A DNA stretch of 64,000 nt from an uncultured Microbulbifer sp. (GCF_913055755.1 NZ_CAJXKH010000005.1:18118-82117); one strand, 5' to 3'. Shown: positions 26,654 through 35,590, counted from the first letter of the stretch. Numbers and translations are program-made. The notes: generated by a model from the letters alone, not told the origin.

Positions 26654-27724
26654 ATGAAACAGTGGGTGTTGGCAGCCGTGATGCTGTGTGCCGGTTGTGG
26701 GACGACGACCGAACATAATGCACAAAATGCGGCAGTCGTCGGTCGCAGCTGGATCAACCCCGACGCCGGCTATCCGCAGAGCCACGCTTCCACCCTGGTG
26801 CAGACCGATAGCGGCGCGCTGCTGGCGGCGTGGTTTGGCGGTACCCACGAGCGCCACCAGGATGTTGCGATTTACGTGGCGCGCTGGGCAGATGGTACAT
26901 GGCAACCGGCACTGAAGGTGGCCACAGGCAGCGACAGTGCCGGCAACCCGATGCCCACCTGGAACCCGGTGTTGTTCCAGTCCCCCGGTCAGCCGCTCAC
27001 GCTGTTTTACAAGGTGGGCCCCAACCCGCGCGAGTGGTGGGGCATGATGATGCAATCGGCGGACGACGGCGCAACCTGGAGCCATCCCGCCCGGCTGCCG
27101 GATGGGATGATTGGCCCGGTGAAAAACAAGCCAATCACCACCGGCATGGGCGCCTGGCTGGCACCGTCGAGCACCGAAGACAACGGGCAGTGGCGCCTGC
27201 ACTTTGAGCAGTCGAAAGACCAGGGGCAAAACTGGACGAAAACCGCGGAGGTGGACCCGGGCCCGGGGCTGGATGCGATTCAACCGAGCATTCTCACCTA
27301 TCCCGACGGGCGTTTGCAGGCGCTGGCGCGCACCAAGCAGGGGGTGATGGCGAGCACCTGGTCTTACGACCGGGGCCGCAACTGGACGCCGCTGGCCGCA
27401 ATTGATTTACCCAACCCGAATTCCGGCACCGACGCGGTAACCCTAGCTAGCGGCCTGCAACTGCTGGTGTACAACCACTCGGCCCATGCACCCAACACGC
27501 CCGGCAAAGGCCCGCGCTACCCGCTGAATATCGCCCTGTCCCGGGATGGCGAGCACTGGTATCCGGCGCTGCCCCTGGAGGCGGAGCCGATCAAGGAGGG
27601 CTACGGGTATCCGGCAGTGATCCAGACCGACAACGGCCTGGTGCATATCTCCTATACAGTCGGGCGCAAACGTATTCGCCACGTGGTGGTCGATCCCAGC
27701 AGGCTGGCAATACAACTGCCATAG
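26654..27724 (+). CDS. Sialidase-superfamily (BNR/Asp-box) lipoprotein or secreted protein
   Basis: 356 residues from the ATG at 26654, which follows a GGGGGTAAG site. The N-terminus (QWVLAAVMLCAGC) is a signal peptide ending in a possible, slightly atypical lipobox. The body is a six-bladed propeller of the sialidase type with Asp boxes SADDGATWS, SKDQGQNWT and SYDRGRNWT and an early GGTHERHQD segment with a candidate catalytic Asp. The BNR_2-type sialidase-like proteins of marine bacteria act on various sugars, so sialic acid is not assured. It faces a secreted esterase gene convergently (20-base gap). Confidence 0.78.
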   Translation: MKQWVLAAVMLCAGCGTTTEHNAQNAAVVGRSWINPDAGYPQSHASTLVQTDSGALLAAWFGGTHERHQDVAIYVARWADGTWQPALKVATGSDSAGNPMPTWNPVLFQSPGQPLTLFYKVGPNPREWWGMMMQSADDGATWSHPARLPDGMIGPVKNKPITTGMGAWLAPSSTEDNGQWRLHFEQSKDQGQNWTKTAEVDPGPGLDAIQPSILTYPDGRLQALARTKQGVMASTWSYDRGRNWTPLAAIDLPNPNSGTDAVTLASGLQLLVYNHSAHAPNTPGKGPRYPLNIALSRDGEHWYPALPLEAEPIKEGYGYPAVIQTDNGLVHISYTVGRKRIRHVVVDPSRLAIQLP

Positions 27725-27744
27725 CGCCCTGCCCGCTCTGGGGT

Positions 27745-28686
27745 TCAGCGGTTCTTGCCCAGATTGCGCAGGAAACCGTCAATGATGTCCACCGTCTGGC
27801 TGAGATAGGGATCAAACAGCCAGTAGGTGTGGATCACTTCGGGAAATGCGTGGTACTGGTAGGGAATACCGAAGCCCTTGAGGGTCTCCTCCACCTGCTT
27901 GTGGCCCATGGTGAATCGCGGCTGGCCGCTGCTGATGACCAGTGTTGCCGGCGAGGTTTTCGAGAGATGTGAGGTAGGTGCGGCCTGCCGCCACAGCTCC
28001 GGCGATTGCTCCATGTCGCTGCCGAGCCACGCCTGCAGCGGTGATTGGGGGTTCGGGCGCTCGTGATCGAGGTTGAGCACGCCGTCGAGGTCGATCAGGG
28101 CATTGACGCGCACATCGCTCTTGCCGAACACTTGCGAAGGTCCAGCGTAGGCCAGCAGTGACGCCATATGCCCACCGGACGACCCGCCCAGCACGGCGAT
28201 CTTGCCGGGATCTATAGCGTATTCACCGGCATTCTGTTTCAGCCACTGCAGTACGTCGTTTACGTCTTGCATCGCCGCCGGATACGGTGCCTCCAGCGAC
28301 AGGCGGAATTCCGGCACAACCAGGGTGTAACCGCGCTGGGCGAGCTGGTTCGCCATGGCATACAGGTGTGAACGCTGACCGGAACGCCAGCCGCCGCCGT
28401 GGATCATCACGATGATCTGCTCGTTATTCTTTTCCGGGGCGGGCTTGAATAGATCCAGGTGCAGCTCGCGCTTGTCGATGGCCTTGTAGCGGCGATCGAA
28501 AAATACCTGTTGGCCGGCAGCGAAAGTCAGTGCGGGCCATTCCAGCGAAGGATCTTGTTTTTTGTAGCGGTAAAAACGCTCTGAGGGCGTGTAGGAATCG
28601 TCTACCGGAATGCTGGTGACAGCGAGGCAGTGCTGTGCGGCAATCAATAAAAACAGCGCGATCGACGCGCGAAATACAGTTGTCAT
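27745..28686 (-). CDS. Secreted alpha/beta hydrolase (esterase/lipase, BD-FAE-like)
   Basis: 313 residues with a signal peptide (ASIALFLLIAAQHCLA). The hydrolase core shows the oxyanion motif MIHGGGW near residue 95, nucleophile GGSSGG near 170, and a late EVIHTYW histidine segment. This is the BD-FAE/carboxylesterase type that removes acyl or acetyl groups, for example from polysaccharide decorations. The ATG at 28686 is chosen because it starts the signal peptide; the frame remains open further upstream. Facing the sialidase-like gene, it may deacetylate the same glycan, which is inference. Confidence 0.82.
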   Translation of the reverse strand: MTTVFRASIALFLLIAAQHCLAVTSIPVDDSYTPSERFYRYKKQDPSLEWPALTFAAGQQVFFDRRYKAIDKRELHLDLFKPAPEKNNEQIIVMIHGGGWRSGQRSHLYAMANQLAQRGYTLVVPEFRLSLEAPYPAAMQDVNDVLQWLKQNAGEYAIDPGKIAVLGGSSGGHMASLLAYAGPSQVFGKSDVRVNALIDLDGVLNLDHERPNPQSPLQAWLGSDMEQSPELWRQAAPTSHLSKTSPATLVISSGQPRFTMGHKQVEETLKGFGIPYQYHAFPEVIHTYWLFDPYLSQTVDIIDGFLRNLGKNR

Positions 28687-28840
28687 CAGAAAGACCTTAA
28701 CTTCTCGGGGTATTGCATCTGGTAGTGCGACACCTTCCACACATCCGAGCAGTAAACCACCTCTTCGCCCTACTCTACAACTTTCGCCTGGATACTGTGC
28801 CACTATTCGGTCTCCCCCTTCCCCGCAAGCGGAAAAAAGC

Positions 28841-29188
28841 ATGAAACCTTTCGGCAGCTGCCACTGCGGCAATATCACCCTCGAGGTCGCCACACTCCCG
28901 ACGGAAGTGACCAGCTGTAACTGTTCGCTGTGCCGGAGATATGCGGGGCTGTGGGCCTACTACGAGCCCGCTGACGTCGTGGTGCACTACCAGAACCCGG
29001 TGAAGAGCTTTTATATCTGGGGAGACCGGGATATTGAACACCATCGTTGCCACCATTGTGGCTGTGTGACGCACTACATCACTACGGACAAGTGCCCGGT
29101 CAAGCGCATCGCGGTGAATGCGCGCATGGCGGACCCGGCGCTACTGGAGAAGATGAAAATCCGGCTGGTGGATGGCGCATCCTTCTAG
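28841..29188 (+). CDS. GFA family zinc-binding protein
   Basis: 115 residues of the glutathione-dependent formaldehyde-activating (GFA/CENP-V) family. The zinc-binding cysteine set is visible: GSCHCGN at residues 5-11, TSCNCSLCRR near 28, and HRCHHCGC near 71. Most small GFA proteins have no proven formaldehyde role. The start follows GCGGAAAAAAGC. A 9-base-pair hairpin begins at the last base of its stop codon and ends just before the trxC ribosome-binding site. Confidence 0.88.
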   Translation: MKPFGSCHCGNITLEVATLPTEVTSCNCSLCRRYAGLWAYYEPADVVVHYQNPVKSFYIWGDRDIEHHRCHHCGCVTHYITTDKCPVKRIAVNARMADPALLEKMKIRLVDGASF

Positions 29189-29212
29189 GCTGGTTCACAA
29201 TTCGAACCAGCC
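29188..29212 (+). other. Intercistronic hairpin between GFA gene and trxC
   Basis: Perfect 9-base-pair inverted repeat GGCTGGTTC/GAACCAGCC with a 7-base loop. It has no T tract, so it is more likely an mRNA stability or translation element than a terminator. Confidence 0.6.
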
Positions 29213-29230
29213 AGAATGTGGAGAAGTCCG

Positions 29231-29674
29231 ATGTCCGAAACGCAACTCACCCAGATCGTCTGCCCCTCCTGCACTACGCCGAACCGGGTCCCCCGGCAAC
29301 GGCTGGGCGATCGCCCTCTGTGCGGCAAGTGCCGCGAACCGTTGATTGGCGGACACCCGATCAATGCCATCGATGTCAGTTTCCGCCGCTTTATCGACAA
29401 AAGCGACCTGCCGGTAGTGGTCGACTTCTGGGCCACCTGGTGCGGTCCGTGCCAGCAGTTCGCACCGGCATTCAGTCAGGTGGCGGGTGAAATGGCGACA
29501 CAGGCAGTGTTCGTGAAGCTGGATACCGAAGCCAACCAGCAGACCGCCAGCGGCTTCCAGATTCGCTCCATCCCCACCCTGATGGTGTTTCACCGCGGCC
29601 GAGAAATCGCGCGCCTGTCTGGCGCGCTGCCCAGGCCACAGTTCGTGCAGTGGCTCAATCAGCAATTGCCGTGA
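29231..29674 (+). CDS. trxC: Thioredoxin 2 (TrxC)
   Basis: 147 residues. An N-terminal zinc ribbon with CPSC (residues 11-14) and CGKC (31-34) is followed by a thioredoxin fold with active site WCGPC at 70-74 and the cis-proline segment SIPTLMVFHRG. The zinc ribbon distinguishes TrxC from TrxA; it reduces disulfides and responds to oxidative stress in E. coli. An ATG five codons upstream is also in frame, but GTGGAG fits the ATG at 29231. A weak GGGGC/GCCCC hairpin at 29703-29718 may end the transcript. Confidence 0.95.
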   Translation: MSETQLTQIVCPSCTTPNRVPRQRLGDRPLCGKCREPLIGGHPINAIDVSFRRFIDKSDLPVVVDFWATWCGPCQQFAPAFSQVAGEMATQAVFVKLDTEANQQTASGFQIRSIPTLMVFHRGREIARLSGALPRPQFVQWLNQQLP

Positions 29675-29825
29675 CTCGTCTCCGATTCAGACAAACCTGA
29701 CCGGGGCACTTGAGCCCCCCTATTTCCAGAATCGGCGCCGTTTTTTTCACCTCACCTGAGAGAGTCGCCACGGCGGCACCAGTTCTCTACTAGGATTCTG
29801 GATATTTTCCTTGACCAGAATCCAA

Positions 29826-30404
29826 ATGAGCAAAATCCATTCAGCATATCGCTTACCAGCGGCCCCGCTTTTGTTGGCCCTTGCAGCAGCTTTCCCTTTG
29901 GCGATGGCGACCCATGACGCCCAAGGCAACAGTCTGTTCGTTGTAGACTCACCAGACCTTATCGCGAAAACAGCTGATTCGGTGTACAGGGAACGCGATG
30001 ATATCCGGAACAATGAGCTGGTTGCTACGCCATCCATGGTTTCCGTTCGCTGTGAGCCACAGCAGGAAGTCCGGCTTCCGGTTTACAGCGATACCCAGTG
30101 TCCGGCCCCCCTGGTAATCAGCAGTCCGTGTATCGCCTACGTCCACTTTCCATTGCGATCGACATTTAAGAGCGATGTCACAGTCCTGCATGATGGGCAA
30201 TGTGAAGTGCACTTCAGCTACGATTTTGTGACCGCGCAGCAGCTCGAGAATGGAGATATTCTGGTAAATGGGGGGAACGGAGGAGCCGGCGGCAGTCAAA
30301 CGGGTGACTGTGCCACCTTGAAGCCATATCTCGAAATTGAGGAAGCTATCGCACTGCATCAAAACGCGCTAATGCGTGAATCCGCGGCCATTACTCAGCC
30401 ATAA
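29826..30404 (+). CDS. Secreted cysteine-containing protein, paralogue A
   Basis: 192 residues with a signal peptide (PAAPLLLALAAAFPLAMA). I recognise no known family. The mature part has five cysteines, a glycine-rich loop (NGGNGGAGGSQTGDC) and a C-terminal helix EIEEAIALHQN. It is clearly related to the next gene: NSLFVVDSPDLI/SSFAVDIPRLI, the placement of four cysteines, the Gly-rich loop before the last cysteine, and the EEAIALHQ/DEAIAQYT helix align. The cysteines suggest periplasmic or extracellular disulfides. The pair forms a two-gene unit with a 13-base gap. Confidence 0.7.
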   Translation: MSKIHSAYRLPAAPLLLALAAAFPLAMATHDAQGNSLFVVDSPDLIAKTADSVYRERDDIRNNELVATPSMVSVRCEPQQEVRLPVYSDTQCPAPLVISSPCIAYVHFPLRSTFKSDVTVLHDGQCEVHFSYDFVTAQQLENGDILVNGGNGGAGGSQTGDCATLKPYLEIEEAIALHQNALMRESAAITQP

Positions 30405-30417
30405 AAGGGGCGCCAGC

Positions 30418-31026
30418 ATGTCCAGAATTTCCACTTTCCCGCTGGCTGTAATTCTTACAGCCATTTCTATCTGTGCGAACGCAGACACCCGAACCGCTCC
30501 CCAATCAAGTGCAAAAACACTGCAGAAAGCAGGGGTAGCATCCGGTTCGCAGGAAAGCAGTTTTGCGGTGGATATACCGAGATTGATCGAGGTTTCCGTC
30601 GCCAAAGTGCTCGAAGATCACGAAGACGTCCAGTTGGACGACCTCATAATTGAGCAAGACGGTATCTATTTTCACTGTAACCCGGCAGCCTACTGGCGCT
30701 TTGTCAACACTGTCACTCTGGAACTACCTGATCAATCGGGCCCCGCTTCTCTCTGTGAAGCCAGATTAGTTTTCATTCTCAAAGATACCCTGAAAAAAAA
30801 TAGCCAAGTTGCCGACAGCGCATCGGGTTACTGTTTCAACACCATAGACTTTGAATCAGTTAGAGCTATCGTCTATGGCAGTGGCGCAATCGAAACAGGT
30901 CGCGGCAAGGGCCACGACGGCGGAACCGTACTTTGTGACGAACATCGCGTATTTTTACCGGTCGATGAAGCCATTGCTCAATATACCAATCAGGAAAAAC
31001 CCACTGAGGATTCATCAAGCCCCTGA
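30418..31026 (+). CDS. Secreted cysteine-containing protein, paralogue B
   Basis: 202 residues with a signal peptide (TFPLAVILTAISICANA). It is a divergent paralogue of the preceding protein. Four cysteines (FHCNPA, SLCEAR, SGYCFN, VLCDEH) align with those of the neighbour, and the region GSGAIETGRGKGHDGG corresponds to its glycine-rich loop. An AGGGG ribosome-binding site sits 8 bases before the ATG. No known domain is visible. Convergent with the pectate lyase gene about 90 bases away. Function unknown. Confidence 0.68.
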   Translation: MSRISTFPLAVILTAISICANADTRTAPQSSAKTLQKAGVASGSQESSFAVDIPRLIEVSVAKVLEDHEDVQLDDLIIEQDGIYFHCNPAAYWRFVNTVTLELPDQSGPASLCEARLVFILKDTLKKNSQVADSASGYCFNTIDFESVRAIVYGSGAIETGRGKGHDGGTVLCDEHRVFLPVDEAIAQYTNQEKPTEDSSSP

Positions 31027-31119
31027 AATACCCTCCACACTTGCTGCGCTCGCACTGTCTCGCAACAGGGATTTTCCCGCTGCATTACCGAACAGCATCC
31101 TGTGCCAGGTTCTCGCGTC

Positions 31120-32676
31120 TTATCGTTTCCCAGATTGCTTGATCAGTTCGGTAATCTGTTTCGCCAGATCGTTCGGCACCGGGAAATGCAAATTGTACTG
31201 GGCGATCTTCCACTGTCCCTCGTCCCTGACCAACACGCCGCTGCCCCGGCACTCACCGTAAGCTTCGTTATCCAGCAGTTCATCAAACCAGGCGACGTCA
31301 CCGTGCACGGTGATGGTGCGATCTCTCGGCACATAGGTCCAGCCTTTGCCCTGACTGAAATAGGGTTTCACGTAACGCTTGAAGTCCTCGACACTCCAGC
31401 GTTCGCTGGCGTCGGTGCCGATGAACACGCCACCTCTACTGAAATGATCGAAGTAAGCGTCGAAGTCGGCCGAGGATGCAGCCTTGTGGAAACTGTCCAG
31501 CCGCGCGGCCACGGCAGTTTTCTGCTGCCAGGCTGGATACTCCGTCTCCAGAAATTTCGCCGGCCAGTAACCGTACCAGCTGTATCCTGTGCGCCGCTCC
31601 ACATCGACTTCCGACAACTTTGAAACCCTTTTGCTATCGCGATTGGCGAGAAACGGTTCGCTGGTCTCCAGGTCGTAAAACCGCGCCCAGATGGGTTTGG
31701 CTGCGGCATCATCCACCACTACAAGATCGTAATTGGCGTTGTGGAAATCGAAGCGCTGGCTAGCGGCTTTCACCCGGTCGATACGGAAGCCCGAGAGGCT
31801 TGCGGATTCCAGCCAGGCTGCACCGCCATTCACCGCTTCGACCACGTTTTTTGAGGGGGTCGGGATGGACATCAGGTATTCCAGTACCGGCACCGTTTCC
31901 CAGGCAAGGATGCCGGGCAATTCGTACGCCCGCCCTTTCGCCGGCTGCAAGATTTCTTCATGGTACTGGCCGGCCCAGCCGGTGCGCTTGCCATCGATAC
32001 GCACCTGCAAATCCAGCAGCAGCGCGTCCCCCTTTACGACGGCCCGCGCGGCCTGTCTGCGCAGTTTTTCGTCTAGATAGTCGAACGGGTAATCGCCTGC
32101 GGCTACCTTGCGCAGAAACGTCAGCACACCCGGCATGACTTCGTCGGCAATGGTGATATGACGGAAGTAAGCGAGATCGGTACGGTCCGGTGAATGGGCC
32201 CAGCCGCCATTGGGGTACTGACGGTCCAGTGTGTAACGCAGGCCTTTCAACGCCCCATCGCGATAGCGATGCTTACCGGTCTGGCGAAAGACCTCCGACA
32301 GATATTCGATCTGCGGGTAGATATTGCGGTTGTCGAAGCTGGCATCCGCCAGGGATTTTTGTTCCAGTGCTCGCGCGCGCTCACCGGCAGACGCTACCCG
32401 CAGCGGGTGCTGGTTGCTAGGCCAGCCGCCACTGTCGCGCTGGTAAAGCAGCAGGTTGTCGGCAATGGCCTCGATCTGATCCAGCTCGTAGTACGCCGCA
32501 CCAGTCTCACCGGTGCGGTCGTTCCAGTGCTTGATGGCGTCGTGGAAACCGTCGACGGAGATGGGGCGATAAGCTGTACCTGCCCCCCCAGAATCAGCCA
32601 AACAGCCTGCCGCAAGCCCGAAGCTGAACACCATGCCCAGCAGACGGTAAGATACTTTGGAAAGGGAATTGATCAC
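31120..32676 (-). CDS. Pectate lyase (PL10-like) fused to an NTF2-like domain
   Basis: 518 residues with a signal peptide ending near a possible lipobox (FGLAAGC). Residues 50-385 match the PL10-type pectate lyase (alpha/alpha barrel): DSGGWPSNQH, NRNIYPQIEYL, YPNGGWAHSPD, GWAGQYHEEI, YELPGILAWETVPVLEYLM and GYSWYGYWPAKFLE. It should cleave polygalacturonate by beta-elimination. Residues 390-518 look like a separate SnoaL/DUF4440 NTF2-like domain (FDHFSRGGVFIGTDASERW, WFDELLDNEAYGECRGSGVL). That domain is unusual on a lyase; a binding role is inference. It is convergent with the cysteine-protein pair. Confidence 0.82.
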   Translation of the reverse strand: MINSLSKVSYRLLGMVFSFGLAAGCLADSGGAGTAYRPISVDGFHDAIKHWNDRTGETGAAYYELDQIEAIADNLLLYQRDSGGWPSNQHPLRVASAGERARALEQKSLADASFDNRNIYPQIEYLSEVFRQTGKHRYRDGALKGLRYTLDRQYPNGGWAHSPDRTDLAYFRHITIADEVMPGVLTFLRKVAAGDYPFDYLDEKLRRQAARAVVKGDALLLDLQVRIDGKRTGWAGQYHEEILQPAKGRAYELPGILAWETVPVLEYLMSIPTPSKNVVEAVNGGAAWLESASLSGFRIDRVKAASQRFDFHNANYDLVVVDDAAAKPIWARFYDLETSEPFLANRDSKRVSKLSEVDVERRTGYSWYGYWPAKFLETEYPAWQQKTAVAARLDSFHKAASSADFDAYFDHFSRGGVFIGTDASERWSVEDFKRYVKPYFSQGKGWTYVPRDRTITVHGDVAWFDELLDNEAYGECRGSGVLVRDEGQWKIAQYNLHFPVPNDLAKQITELIKQSGKR

Positions 32677-32710
32677 GCTAGATGTCTCTGCTTATATATC
32701 GCGTCTATTG

Positions 32711-32734
32711 TTTTATCGCTTTATCGATTTATCG
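32711..32734. repeat. Three tandem 8-base repeats NTTTATCG
   Basis: Consecutive TTTTATCG, CTTTATCG and ATTTATCG. They lie 35-58 bases upstream of the pectate lyase start and 111-134 bases upstream of the membrane protein start, in the divergent intergenic region, so they may be binding-site iterons or a low-complexity expansion. Confidence 0.7.
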
Positions 32735-32844
32735 TAAAAGGCCTAGTAGACGTAATAGGATGTGATAACCGGATCCAGATTGCCAGTATCGGCGATCGCG
32801 TTACTGGTCACCAGATAGTCAAATCTTACATAAAAGGTCGAAAA

Positions 32845-33396
32845 ATGATGACCACCAGATGCAAAGTCGTAAATTACGCCTTGCTGATCACCGGCCTGAT
32901 TCTGCTGCTCCCGCTACTGGCGATGGGGCTCAGCCAGGAGGTTAACTGGGGGCCTCTCGATTTCGTGGTCGCCGGTGCACTTTTATTCTCTGCCAACTTC
33001 GCGTTTTTCAAGGCAATGGCACAACCGCGGCCACTCGCATATCACACGGCGGCCGGACTTTTGTTGTTTGCCACCCTGCTTCTTGTGTGGGTGAACCTGG
33101 CGGTTGGCGTTATTGGCAGCGAAGACAACCCGGCCAATCTACTGTATCTCGGCGTGGTGATTATTGGCATAGTCGGAACAGCAAGGGGCCGGTTAACACC
33201 GCGCGGAATGGCGATTACCGCAATGGCCATGGCTGTCACACAGGTACTGGTCACCCTTGTCGCTATTGCCATGGAACTGGGAATGCCGGTCAGCACACCG
33301 GTTGAGCTGCTCTTGATCAACAGTCTGTATATATGCCTGTTTGTCGCAGCAGCCGGCCTGTTCTGGCATGCGGCACAGCGGGCCGACTACCCGTAA
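32845..33396 (+). CDS. Small polytopic membrane protein of unknown function
   Basis: 183 residues with about five hydrophobic helices (for example YALLITGLILLLPLLAMGL and TAAGLLLFATLLLVWVNLAVG). No catalytic motif or known family is recognised. The first of two adjacent ATGs follows AAAGG by 7 bases; the frame is open for 217 codons upstream but overlaps the pectate lyase gene. It is followed after 95 bases by a GNAT gene on the same strand. Confidence 0.65.
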   Translation: MMTTRCKVVNYALLITGLILLLPLLAMGLSQEVNWGPLDFVVAGALLFSANFAFFKAMAQPRPLAYHTAAGLLLFATLLLVWVNLAVGVIGSEDNPANLLYLGVVIIGIVGTARGRLTPRGMAITAMAMAVTQVLVTLVAIAMELGMPVSTPVELLLINSLYICLFVAAAGLFWHAAQRADYP

Positions 33397-33491
33397 TATT
33401 TCAGGTAATTGTCGGAAGGCAACACGCCGAAAGATTACCCGTTCTGTTACTGACACCAGGCAGGTCACGCTCAATCTATAAAAATGGAATC

Positions 33492-33905
33492 ATGGAAGTC
33501 GAATTTAAAATCAACGTATCCGTTAGTACGGACCAGTTTATTGAATTGCTCGAACGCTCTACCCTGGGGGAGCGCCGCCCCATCCACGACCGCGAATGTA
33601 TGGAAGGCATGATTGCCAATAGCAATCTGGTGGTCAGCGCCTGGGATGGAGATACCCTGGTGGGCATTGCCCGCTCCGTGACCGATTTTCACTATGCTTG
33701 CTACCTGTCCGACCTGGCCGTTGCCAGCTCCTACCAGCGACTCGGTATCGGCAAGGCACTGCAGGCAAAGACCCAGGCCGAACTCGGACCGCACTGCAAG
33801 TTGATTCTGCTCGCAGCGCCCGCGGCCAATGACTACTACGAGCATATTGGCTTTACCCAAAATCCGCGCTGCTGGGTGCTCGATCGCGATACATCGGTCA
33901 GCTAG
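33492..33905 (+). CDS. GNAT family N-acetyltransferase
   Basis: 137 residues, a typical small GNAT enzyme. Motif A, which binds acetyl-CoA, is SSYQRLGIGKALQ near residue 80, preceded by YLSDLAV and followed by a YYEHIGFTQ segment. The acceptor substrate cannot be read. The ATG at 33492 gives the family start; a second ATG at 33484 is out of frame. It is convergent with the symporter gene. Confidence 0.85.
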   Translation: MEVEFKINVSVSTDQFIELLERSTLGERRPIHDRECMEGMIANSNLVVSAWDGDTLVGIARSVTDFHYACYLSDLAVASSYQRLGIGKALQAKTQAELGPHCKLILLAAPAANDYYEHIGFTQNPRCWVLDRDTSVS

Positions 33906-33958
33906 TCAGGGGCGGACTAAATCACCATCCTCTTTCGAGCGTCGGCGAAATTGCGCCA

Positions 33959-35590
33959 CTACCCGCCGATAGCAAACAGCACTGCCAACAGGCAGAAGAA
34001 CCAGGCTACCAGCCACAGACTGCGTCGGTACCAGTTGCGCTTCGCCTCAGCCTTCAGGTAACCCCGTATATCCGCTTCATACACATCTTTGTTTACCCAC
34101 TGCGGCTCTCGATTTGCCGCGACGGGCAATATCGACAGCACCAAGGCGACCGACACGGCTACGGCAAAGCCAATCACATTCCACCACAACCATGAGATCT
34201 CTGGCAGGAAGATCCAGCAGACACCGTTCCCCGCTATCCCGAGTAGCAAGCCGGCAATGGCATGGGGGCCGCGAACCCGATGGGTAAGGAATCCGAGCGC
34301 AAACACCGCGAGGATCGGACCGTTGGCCAGCGAGCCAATCTTGTTGATGGCTTCCAGCACCGTGGTGGCAATGTTATCGACGTAAAACGCCATGACCAGT
34401 GTGATGACACCCCACACGGTGGTCAGCACCCGGGAAAGGATCAGTTCCTTGTGTGCGGTCCAGCTACCGCGGTGAAAACGCCGCACGAAGTCTTCCATGG
34501 TGGTGGCGCTGAGGGAGTTGAGTACCGAATCCAGCGAGGACATGGCTGCGGCAAACAGCGCAACCAGGCTGAGTCCAACCAAGCCGGCTGGCAGTGCGTT
34601 GATCATGTAGAGTGGCACCGCCAGATTGTATTCCGGCCCGCCCCCGGAATCCGGCAGCGCGACGATAAATTCCGGGTGCCGCGTGGCATAGGCCGCAATA
34701 CCCACACCCACCAGACAGTAAAGCAACACCAGCGGGAAACGCAGCAGGCCGTTGATCATCAGCGCACTGTTGGTGGCATCGATATCGCGGGTACTCAGCT
34801 GGCGCTGTACCTGGCTCTGGTCACAGCCGTAGTAAGAAACATACAGGAACAGACCGCCGAGCAGCATCGGCCAGAAGGCAAAAGTTTCACCGTCACCAAG
34901 CCCGTGATGGGAAAAATCCAGAGTAGTCTTGCGCTCGCTGGCGAACGCCTGCCACATTTCGCCGAAACCACCACTGGCATCTACCAGAAACACCAGCACA
35001 AGTACCAGCATTACTGCCAGGATCAGCAACTGGATGACATCGGAGTAGATCACGCCGCGTATGCCACCCATTACATCGTAGACAACGGTAAAAGCACCCA
35101 GCAACAACACCGAGGCCACAAATCCGAGCCCGGTAATCAGGTCTATCACCAGCGCTATGCTGTACACCGTTACCGCAGTGGCAAATGCCCGCACAAACAG
35201 GAACAGCCCGCTCAAGGTCAGGCGTGTAGGCAGGTCGAAGCGCTGTTCGAGATAGGCGTACACGGACACCAGCCGCAGGTGGCGAAACAGTGGCATCGCA
35301 AACAGGATCAGCACCACCATGGCCAGGGGCACTGCCAGTTCGTACTGCAGCCACAGCAGGCCCCCGCCTGCCGCAAAGGCAACAAATGCGGGGGCCCCGA
35401 GAATACTGTTGGTGGAACACTGGGTGGCCATGATCGACAAGCCGACCGGCCAGGGGCCTACTTCCCGCCCCGCCACATAGTAGTCTTCCCGACTCTCCTG
35501 CCGGCGCGCGAGCCACCACGCCATGGCCAGCAAGCCGACACAGTAGGCGGCGATAATCCACCAGTCAATCCATGTGATATCTTGATTCAT
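33959..35590 (-). CDS. Sodium:solute symporter family protein
   Basis: 543 residues with about 13-14 membrane helices, SSS family (LeuT fold). Family segments include GREVGPWPVGLSIMATQCSTNSILGAPAFVAFA, YDVMGGIRGVIYSDVIQ (split over helices 1-5) and SLVALFAAAMSSLDSVLNSLSATTMEDF, which contains the sodium-site serines. Substrate unknown; sugars or uronates would fit the nearby pectate lyase. The ATG is at 35590, as the TTG three codons earlier is less likely. It is on the same strand as tpm and follows it by 62 bases. Confidence 0.9.
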   Translation of the reverse strand: MNQDITWIDWWIIAAYCVGLLAMAWWLARRQESREDYYVAGREVGPWPVGLSIMATQCSTNSILGAPAFVAFAAGGGLLWLQYELAVPLAMVVLILFAMPLFRHLRLVSVYAYLEQRFDLPTRLTLSGLFLFVRAFATAVTVYSIALVIDLITGLGFVASVLLLGAFTVVYDVMGGIRGVIYSDVIQLLILAVMLVLVLVFLVDASGGFGEMWQAFASERKTTLDFSHHGLGDGETFAFWPMLLGGLFLYVSYYGCDQSQVQRQLSTRDIDATNSALMINGLLRFPLVLLYCLVGVGIAAYATRHPEFIVALPDSGGGPEYNLAVPLYMINALPAGLVGLSLVALFAAAMSSLDSVLNSLSATTMEDFVRRFHRGSWTAHKELILSRVLTTVWGVITLVMAFYVDNIATTVLEAINKIGSLANGPILAVFALGFLTHRVRGPHAIAGLLLGIAGNGVCWIFLPEISWLWWNVIGFAVAVSVALVLSILPVAANREPQWVNKDVYEADIRGYLKAEAKRNWYRRSLWLVAWFFCLLAVLFAIGG

